Of a stretch of 64,000 nucleotides of DNA, positions 58,621-64,000 are shown piece after piece (position 1 is the first letter of the stretch; every line of letters starts with the position of its first letter). The position numbers and the translations under genes are program-made. Source of the stretch: Streptomyces fungicidicus (lineage in GTDB: Bacteria; Actinomycetota; Actinomycetes; Streptomycetales; Streptomycetaceae); assembly GCF_003665435.1 (NCBI RefSeq), contig NZ_CP023408.1, forward strand, positions 496,001-560,000, given 5' to 3'. Under the pieces are notes generated by a model. It was not told the origin of the DNA. It saw only the letters and a program-made list of their open reading frames with translations, and made no database searches.

Positions 58621-59889
58621 ATGAAGATCTCATTTCTGATCCACAACGCCTACGGGATCGGAGGCACGATCACCACCACGTTCAACCTGGCGGCCGCACT
58701 GGCCGAACGGCACGAGGTGGAGATCGTCTCGGTGTTACGGCACCGCGAGCACCCCAATCTCACTCCGCACCCACGCGTGCGGCTGCGGGCGCTGGTGGAC
58801 CTGCGGCACGAGAAGGACCACCCCCTGTTCGGCAGACCGGCCAAGGTGTTCCCCTCCGCCGAGTACCGCCACCACCAGTACAGCGAGCTGACGGACCGGC
58901 GGATCGCCGAGTGCCTCGCGGACATCGACGCCGACGCCGTCATCGGCACCCGGCCGGGACTCAACGTGCACCTCGCCCTCCAGGCCCCGGAGCACGTCGC
59001 ACGCATCGGCCAGGAACACCTCACCCTGGACAACCACCCGCCCGCGCTGCGCACCGCGCTGCGCCGCGCCTACCGCCGGCTCGACGTGCTCACCACCGTC
59101 ACGGACGCCGACGCCGCCTCCTACCGGCGCAAGATGCGCCTGCCCGGAGTCCGGGTGGAGGCACTCCCGAACAGTGTCCCCGACCCCGTGCTGCCCGCCG
59201 CCGACAGCACCGCCAGGGTCGTGGTCGCGGCGGGCCGCCTGGTCCCGGTGAAGCGGTTCGACCTGATCATCGAGGCGTTCGCGCGGGTCGCCGCGGAGTT
59301 CCCCGACTGGCAGCTGCGCATCTACGGCAAGGGCGAGGAACAGGAGCGGCTGCGCGCGCAGATCGAGACGCTCGGCCTCTGGAACAACGTCTTCCTGATG
59401 GGCGCCGCGACCCCCATGGAAGCGGAGTGGGTCAAGGGCTCGATCGGCGCGGCCGCGTCCAACTTCGAGCCGTTCGGCATGACCCTGGTCGAGGCCATGC
59501 GCTGCGGACTGCCCGTGGTGAGCACCGACTGCCCCTACGGCCCCGGCGAGATCATCGAGGACGGCGAGGACGGCCGGCTGGTGCCGGTCGGGGACGGCGC
59601 GGCCTTCGGCGCGGCCCTCCTCGACCTGGTACGCGACGACGAGCTCCGCCGCCGCATGGGCCGGGCGGCCGTGGCCAACGCCGAACGGTTCGCCCCCGGA
59701 CCGGTCGTGGCCCGGGCCGAACGCCTGCTCCAGGACGCGGTCGGGGCCAGGAGCGGCGGACGGCGCGGCGCACCGGCGGACGCCGGCGGCATGCACCACA
59801 CCCTCGTCAGCCAGGGCCACGCCGCCCGTGACCTCGCCCGCGCCGCCGCCTCCAGCGCGCTGCGCACCGTACGGAAGGGACGCCGATGA
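58621..59889 (+). CDS. Glycosyltransferase family 4
   Basis: This 422-aa GT-B enzyme starts MKISFLIHNAYGIGGTITTTFNLAAAL, the donor-loop region. VVVAAGRLVPVKRFDLIIEAFARVA is near residue 200. The catalytic E-x7-E block, NFEPFGMTLVEAMRCGLPVVSTDCPYGPGEIIEDGEDG, lies near residues 280-318. The C-terminal 60 residues are Ala/Arg-rich and variable. ATG 58621 has no ribosome site; the dre-like palindrome occupies that place, so the transcript may be leaderless or nearly so. Overlaps the next gene (ATGA). Probably decorates a cell-wall or surface glycan. Confidence 0.9.
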   Translation: MKISFLIHNAYGIGGTITTTFNLAAALAERHEVEIVSVLRHREHPNLTPHPRVRLRALVDLRHEKDHPLFGRPAKVFPSAEYRHHQYSELTDRRIAECLADIDADAVIGTRPGLNVHLALQAPEHVARIGQEHLTLDNHPPALRTALRRAYRRLDVLTTVTDADAASYRRKMRLPGVRVEALPNSVPDPVLPAADSTARVVVAAGRLVPVKRFDLIIEAFARVAAEFPDWQLRIYGKGEEQERLRAQIETLGLWNNVFLMGAATPMEAEWVKGSIGAAASNFEPFGMTLVEAMRCGLPVVSTDCPYGPGEIIEDGEDGRLVPVGDGAAFGAALLDLVRDDELRRRMGRAAVANAERFAPGPVVARAERLLQDAVGARSGGRRGAPADAGGMHHTLVSQGHAARDLARAAASSALRTVRKGRR

Positions 59890-60683
59890 GCACGGTCCGC
59901 ACCCACTGTTCCATCGACGCCGACGGCCGGATCACCTTCCGCCTCCGGCCGCCGGCGGCCACGGAGCCCCGGCTGGTGCTGGCGCTCAGACCCCGGAAGG
60001 GCCGGCCCGAGGAGACCACGCACACCCTCGGTCTCGCACCCCACGGCGACGACGGCGAGTTCCGCGCCGTGCTGGAACCGGAGCCCCGGCTCGCGGAGGG
60101 CCGCTGGGACGTGTACCTGCTGGCGGGTCCCGACGACGCCGGACGGGAGCGGCTGCGCCCCGGGCTGCGGGACGTGGGCGCGCTCGTCGACGGCGGCCGG
60201 CGCGACCGGCCGTCACCGGTGGCCGTCAGGGTGCCGTACGCCACCAAGGACGGCTTCCTCGCGATACGGGCCTGGCTGCGCACCGCCCACGCGGAGGCGG
60301 GCCCCGTCACGGTCGCCGACGGGGGGACGACGGTCCGGGCCCGCCTGCACGGCGCCCCGCTCTCCGACGGGGCCGAGGCGGTGCTGCGGCTGCGGGGCGG
60401 CAAGGACACGCTGCTCGGCGTCCCGGTGCGGCCCGCGGAGGACGGCTGCTTCTCCTTCACCGTCGCCCACGAGGACCTCGTCGGTGACGGCGGCCGGGTC
60501 TGGGACGTGTTCCTCCGGCCCGCCGCGGGCGCCCCGCTGACCAGGGTCGGCCGCCTCCTCGACGACGTGGCGGACCGCAAGGACGTGTTCGTGTACCCGC
60601 GGGTCACCGAGGGCGGGTCCGCGGTGCGCCCCTACTACACGGTCGACAACGACCTCGCCGTCGAGGTGACCGCCCTCGGCTGA
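59886..60683 (+). CDS. Ig-like-fold partner of the GT4 glycosyltransferase
   Basis: This 265-aa protein has two tandem beta-sandwich-like halves: ITFRLRPPAATEPRLVLALRPR...RWDVYLLAGPDDAG (about 15-100) and VTVADGGTTVRARLHGAPLSDGAEAVLRLRGG...RVWDVFLRP (about 135-225). It ends VRPYYTVDNDLAVEVTALG, a tail found in proteins encoded beside streptomycete teichoic-acid-type glycosyltransferases. No catalytic motif is seen. It may assist glycan recognition by the coupled transferase. Function unproven. Confidence 0.72.
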   Translation: MSTVRTHCSIDADGRITFRLRPPAATEPRLVLALRPRKGRPEETTHTLGLAPHGDDGEFRAVLEPEPRLAEGRWDVYLLAGPDDAGRERLRPGLRDVGALVDGGRRDRPSPVAVRVPYATKDGFLAIRAWLRTAHAEAGPVTVADGGTTVRARLHGAPLSDGAEAVLRLRGGKDTLLGVPVRPAEDGCFSFTVAHEDLVGDGGRVWDVFLRPAAGAPLTRVGRLLDDVADRKDVFVYPRVTEGGSAVRPYYTVDNDLAVEVTALG

Positions 60684-60763
60684 ACGGCCCGCGAAGCAGG
60701 GCGCCGGGCGGGTGCGCGACGGATCGTTCCGCGGTCTTCGACGATCGTTATGATGGCCCATAT

Positions 60764-60773
60764 CGTTCAAACG
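60764..60773. promoter_or_regulatory. Putative operator in regulator promoter
   Basis: CGTTCAAACG (extended GTTCAAACGAAC, a palindrome around AAAC) lies 26 bp before the regulator start. Its reverse complement, CGTTTGAACG, recurs at 61913-61922 upstream of the ABC operon. Likely the operator for autoregulation. Confidence 0.6.
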
Positions 60774-60798
60774 AACATCCGGTGCGGGGAGGGGCTTC

Positions 60799-61911
60799 AT
60801 GCGGGAGCCGGTCGAACTCAGGAGACAGCGGATCCTGGCCGCCGTCGAGTCGCGGGGTTCGGCCCGGGTGAGCGACCTGGCCGCCGAACTCGAGGTGTCC
60901 GTGGTGACGGTCCGGCGGGACGTGGAGGAACTCGCCCGCGAGGGCCGGCTGCGGCGCGGCCACGGCCTGGTCCGCTCCGCCCTGGCCGCCCGGGACCTGC
61001 CGGCCGCGCCGCCGGTGCCCGACGGTGAGTCGGTGGCCGTCGTGGTCCCGGAGCGGCACAGCTATCTGTACGAGTCGCTGCACGGCGCCCGCTCGGTGCT
61101 CGAGGCGGCCGGCAAGCGGATCGCGCTGCACATCGCGCCGCAGGTGGGCGGCGCCGAGCGGCCGCTGGTGGAACGTGCCCTCGCGGACGGCGCGGCGGGC
61201 CTGCTGCTGGCCCCGCGCTGGCGCACCCGGGCCGACGAGGAGGACGACTACGGCTGGCTGGCGGCGCTGGACGTGCCCGCGGTGCTGATGGAGCGGCGGC
61301 CCCGGCCGGGCAGCGCGCTGCACGCGATGGACTCGGTCTGCTCCGACCACGCCCACGGCATCCATCTCGCCGTGCAGCACCTGGTGGGGCTCGGACACCG
61401 GCGGATCGTGTTCGCCACCCGCCACGACAGCCCCACCGCGCGCACCCTGCGCTCCGCGTGCGCGCGGATCGCCGGCGAGCACCCGCTGGTAGAGGACTGG
61501 GCGTGGACGCTGAGCGCCCCGGAGGCGGGCCCCGACGGGCCGTACCCGGCGGAGGCGACGGCGGAGCTGTCCGCGCTGCTGCGCAAGGTGGGGGCCACCG
61601 CGGCGGTGCTGCACGGCGACGTGGACGCGCTGATGCTCGTCCAGCAGCTGGCGGACAACGGCGTACGGGTGCCGGAGGACTGCTCGGTCGTGGCGTACGA
61701 CGACGTGGTGGCCGGGCTCGGGACCACGCCGCTGACGGCCGTCGCCCCGCCCAAGGCGGACGTCGGACGGGCCGCGGCGGAGCTGCTGCTCCGTCGGCTC
61801 GACGCACCCCGGGGCGCCGGGGGGCCGGTGCGGCGGACCGAGCTGCTGCCGTCGCTGATCGTGCGTGGATCCACGCGCGCACGGGCCGGCTGCACGGACC
61901 CATCGGAGTGA
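60799..61911 (+). CDS. DeoR-HTH/LacI-sensor hybrid transcriptional regulator
   Basis: This 370-aa protein pairs a DeoR-type winged helix (residues 1-60; RRQRILAAVESRGSARVSDLAAELEVSVVTVRRDVEELAREG) with a LacI/periplasmic-binding sensor (about 75-355; RGLVRSALAA linker, then HGARSVLEAAGKRIALH, HLAVQHLVGLGHRRIVFATRH and EDCSVVAYDDVVAGLGTTPLTAV). GGGGAGGGG precedes ATG 60799. It lies directly upstream of a sugar ABC transporter, and both promoters share a 10-bp palindromic element. It is probably the sugar-responsive repressor of the operon. Confidence 0.9.
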   Translation: MREPVELRRQRILAAVESRGSARVSDLAAELEVSVVTVRRDVEELAREGRLRRGHGLVRSALAARDLPAAPPVPDGESVAVVVPERHSYLYESLHGARSVLEAAGKRIALHIAPQVGGAERPLVERALADGAAGLLLAPRWRTRADEEDDYGWLAALDVPAVLMERRPRPGSALHAMDSVCSDHAHGIHLAVQHLVGLGHRRIVFATRHDSPTARTLRSACARIAGEHPLVEDWAWTLSAPEAGPDGPYPAEATAELSALLRKVGATAAVLHGDVDALMLVQQLADNGVRVPEDCSVVAYDDVVAGLGTTPLTAVAPPKADVGRAAAELLLRRLDAPRGAGGPVRRTELLPSLIVRGSTRARAGCTDPSE

Positions 61912-61912
61912 G

Positions 61913-61922
61913 CGTTTGAACG
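61913..61922. promoter_or_regulatory. Putative operator upstream of sugar ABC operon
   Basis: CGTTTGAACG starts just after the regulator stop codon and is identical, as reverse complement, to the element in the regulator promoter. A TTGACC (61948-61953, within an AT-rich pocket) could serve as -35 for the operon. Confidence 0.6.
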
Positions 61923-62031
61923 TTTCATTTTCTTCTGATCGATCTATTGACCGTTTGCGGGTCGAGCGCTGAGTATTCCCGTGTCCCGAACAGTCGTGTC
62001 CCCCCGACACGCAGGAGCCGCGGGAGGCGCC

Positions 62032-63363
62032 ATGCCCGGACGACCCAGCCGTCGCTCCGTGCTCGCCGCGATGGCCGCCGTACCCCTGACAGGTGCCGTG
62101 AGCGCCTGCAGCGGGGGAGACGGAGCCTCGTCGGCGCGCACGGGCGGCACCACGCGCATCACCTTCTGGTCCGCGCTGCGCGGCAGCCAGGAAGTGGTCG
62201 ACGCGTTCAACCGCACCCACCGCACCGTCCAGGTGGAGTTCCAGCAGATCCCCTCCGGCGGACAGGGCGGCTACGCCAAGCTCAGCAACGCCGCCCGGGC
62301 CGGCAACGCGCCCGACGTCGCCACCATCGAATACCCGCAGGTCCCCGGCTACGCCATCGACGGCGTCGCCCGCGACATCACCGACCTCGTCAGTGACGGC
62401 CTGCGCCGCAAGCTGCTGCCCCGGGCGCTCGGGCTGACCACCTTCGAGGACCGGGTGTTCAGCGTGCCGCTGGACGTCGAGCCGATGGTGATGCACTACC
62501 GCGCCGACCTGTTCGACCGCCACGGCCTGACGCCCGCCCGTACCTGGGACGAGTTCGCGGAGCAGGCCGCGACCGTACGCCGAGCGGCCCCCGGCCGGCG
62601 GCTGGTGCTCTTCCCCACCGACGGCATGACCCAGTTCGCCGCCTACGCCTGGCAGGCCGGCGCCCGCTGGTTCGACACCTCGCGCGGCGCCTGGAACGTC
62701 TCCCTCGCGGACGCGCCGTCCCGGCGGGTCGCGGAGTACTGGCAGGGACTCATCGACCGCGACGACGTCTTCGTGAACGCCGTCGAGAGCCGGCAGTCCG
62801 ACGCGCAGATCGGCGACGGCCTGGTCCTCACCCGGCTCAGCGGCGCCTGGGACGCCGGCGCGCAGATGAACGCGCGCCCCGGGCAGAAGGGCCAGTGGCG
62901 GATCGCGCCGCTGCCGCAGTGGGACACCGGCAGCCCCTCCGTCGGCACCCACGGCGGCTCCACCTTCGCGGTCACCAGGGACAGCAGGCATCCCGAGGCC
63001 GCCATGGAGTTCATCGAGTGGCAGGTCTCCCACCCCGACGCCCTGCGCGCCCGCCTCTCCAGCGGCACCAGCAGCCAGTACCCGGCCGCCCCCGGCCTGG
63101 TCCCGGTGGGCCGGGAGGCGTTCGACCGCTCGTACTACGGCGGACAGGACATCTACACCCTGTTCGAGCAGGAGGCCGGCAAGATCGGCGCGGACTGGCT
63201 CTGGGGACCGCGGATGAGCGCGACGCAGAAGGTCATGCAGGACTCCTTCGCCCGCGTCGGCGGCGGCCAGGGCACCCTCGCCGAGTCCCTGCGCACCGCC
63301 CAGGAGGGCACCATGCCCGACCTCAAGGCCCTGGGCCTGTCCACCACCCAGCACAGCACCTGA
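62032..63363 (+). CDS. ABC transporter sugar-binding lipoprotein
   Basis: This 443-aa protein has an N-terminal RPSRRSVLAAMAAVPLTGAVSAC signal with twin arginines and a lipobox (VSA-C26). It therefore should be exported and lipid-anchored at Cys26. The mature family-1 solute-binding fold shows ITFWSALRGSQEVVDAFNRTH, APDVATIEYPQVPGYA, SVPLDVEPMVMHYRADLFDRHGL and NVSLADAPSRRVAEYWQGL. These are typical of oligosaccharide or monosaccharide binders. GGGAGG precedes ATG 62032. The permease gene follows 25 bp downstream. Confidence 0.92.
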   Translation: MPGRPSRRSVLAAMAAVPLTGAVSACSGGDGASSARTGGTTRITFWSALRGSQEVVDAFNRTHRTVQVEFQQIPSGGQGGYAKLSNAARAGNAPDVATIEYPQVPGYAIDGVARDITDLVSDGLRRKLLPRALGLTTFEDRVFSVPLDVEPMVMHYRADLFDRHGLTPARTWDEFAEQAATVRRAAPGRRLVLFPTDGMTQFAAYAWQAGARWFDTSRGAWNVSLADAPSRRVAEYWQGLIDRDDVFVNAVESRQSDAQIGDGLVLTRLSGAWDAGAQMNARPGQKGQWRIAPLPQWDTGSPSVGTHGGSTFAVTRDSRHPEAAMEFIEWQVSHPDALRARLSSGTSSQYPAAPGLVPVGREAFDRSYYGGQDIYTLFEQEAGKIGADWLWGPRMSATQKVMQDSFARVGGGQGTLAESLRTAQEGTMPDLKALGLSTTQHST

Positions 63364-63388
63364 GCCGACGAAAGGCAGGTGACACCCC

Positions 63389-64000
63389 ATGACCACGACC
63401 ACCCCGCCGCGGGTGCCGGCCGGCGCCCCCGGCACCACCGCACCGGCGCCCGCGAACCCGCGCGCCCGCAGGGCCGCCCGGCGCCGCCGGCTGACCGCCT
63501 GCGGCGTCCTCATGACCCCCTTCTTCGCCCTGCTGGTCACCGTCTTCCTGATCCCCGTCGGCACCGCCGTCCGCCTCAGCTTCTACAGCGACGACCAGCC
63601 CGGACTCGGCTTCGGGCCCGAGCGCACCGTCTTCGTCGGACTGCGCTCCTACGCCGCCGTGCTGACCGACCCCACCTTCCTCGGCGGACTCGGCACCGTC
63701 GCCCTGTACTGCCTGGTCTACATCCCCCTGCTGGTGCTCGGCGCGCTCGCACTCGCCCTGCTGCTGGACTCCGGCGCGGTCCGGCTGCGCGCCTTCGCCC
63801 AGCTCGGCCTGTTCCTGCCGCACGCGGTGCCCGGCATCATCGCGGCCCTGATCTGGCTGTACCTCTACACGCCCGGGATCAGCCCGGTGATCGAACTGTT
63901 CGCCAAGGCCGACCTCACCATCGACTTCCTCGGCATCCACACCGTGATCCCGTCCATCGTGAACATCGCCCTGTGGAGCAACCTCGGCTACAACACGGTG
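63389..64000 (+). CDS. Sugar ABC transporter permease (MalF-like), truncated by window end
   Basis: The reading frame is open to the end of the window (204 codons). After a Pro/Ala-rich cytoplasmic start, the first helix (LTACGVLMTPFFALLVTVFLIPVGTAV) is followed by RLSFYSDDQPG and a loop typical of MalF-type permeases (FVGLRSYAAVLTDPTFLGGLGTVALYCLVYIPLLVLGALALALLL). FAQLGLFLPHAVPGIIAALIWLYLYTPG matches the helix preceding the EAA loop, which lies beyond the window. Co-transcribed with the binding protein; a second permease probably follows. Confidence 0.9.
   Translation, partial: MTTTTPPRVPAGAPGTTAPAPANPRARRAARRRRLTACGVLMTPFFALLVTVFLIPVGTAVRLSFYSDDQPGLGFGPERTVFVGLRSYAAVLTDPTFLGGLGTVALYCLVYIPLLVLGALALALLLDSGAVRLRAFAQLGLFLPHAVPGIIAALIWLYLYTPGISPVIELFAKADLTIDFLGIHTVIPSIVNIALWSNLGYNTV

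Overview
The window is about 64 kb of very GC-rich actinobacterial chromosome, almost certainly Streptomyces. This is supported by G/C-saturated third codon positions, frequent GTG/TTG starts, many ATGA/GTGA start-stop overlaps, a Tat-exported PhoD phosphatase, a streptogrisin-type protease, a LAxTG-type wall anchor, several PP2C/GAF/PAS/ANTAR regulators and a LacI-type operator of CebR form. I see no tRNA, rRNA, CRISPR array, insertion sequence or phage genes. All 64 kb reads as one chromosomal backbone made of short operons.

Region 1 (1-6267, minus strand) is a surface-sugar operon. It holds a SDR sugar-nucleotide epimerase/decarboxylase, a NodU/CmcH-type carbamoyltransferase, a GT2 and a GT4 glycosyltransferase, sedoheptulose-7-phosphate isomerase (gmhA) and the start of a heptose-phosphate kinase cut by the window edge. 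Together they suggest an NDP-heptose-derived, carbamoylated glycan. Region 2 (6719-11956, plus) is a CYP152-type peroxygenase followed by a tightly coupled five-gene cassette: a 62-aa peptide, an unknown protein, two paralogous proteins sharing an HLTDWG motif, and a beta-lactamase-fold serine hydrolase. It looks like a small peptide or natural-product pathway I cannot assign. Region 3 (12-17 kb, minus) carries an S1 protease with a chitin-binding tail, PhoD, and a nucleotidyltransferase/BON/phosphoesterase operon.

Region 4 (17.4-30.8 kb) contains a very large CtpI-like P-type ATPase with a small membrane partner, a zinc alcohol dehydrogenase, a SulP transporter coupled to an anti-sigma-like ATPase, an ArsR regulator, and assorted small enzymes. 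A perfect CebR-type palindrome lies between a YihY membrane protein and a GNAT acetyltransferase. Region 5 (31-39.9 kb) has a DUF1996 wall-anchored protein, a remnant of an MMPL transporter, an EamA exporter, an 860-aa PAS/GAF/PP2C phosphatase and a GAF-ANTAR RNA-binding regulator.

Region 6 (40-47.3 kb) contains an SRPBCC protein and a CrtI-like FAD oxidoreductase (plus strand). These converge on a minus-strand run of an anti-sigma-like ATPase, a CbiZ-like cobinamide amidohydrolase, a PP2C phosphatase and a B12-binding protein with the W-x9-EH motif of CarH photoreceptors. I infer a cobalamin- and perhaps light-responsive partner-switch module. Region 7 (49.0-55.2 kb) is a six-gene operon matching the uncharacterised STM4011-STM4015 families: two radical SAM enzymes, an ATP-grasp-like protein, an alkaline-phosphatase-superfamily hydrolase and two tandem leucine-rich proteins. 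Region 8 (55.3-64 kb) holds an Ala-rich helical protein, phosphoglucomutase, a GT4 glycosyltransferase behind a dre-like palindrome, and a DeoR/LacI-type regulator next to a sugar ABC transporter that runs off the window. The regulator and the transporter share a 10-bp putative operator.
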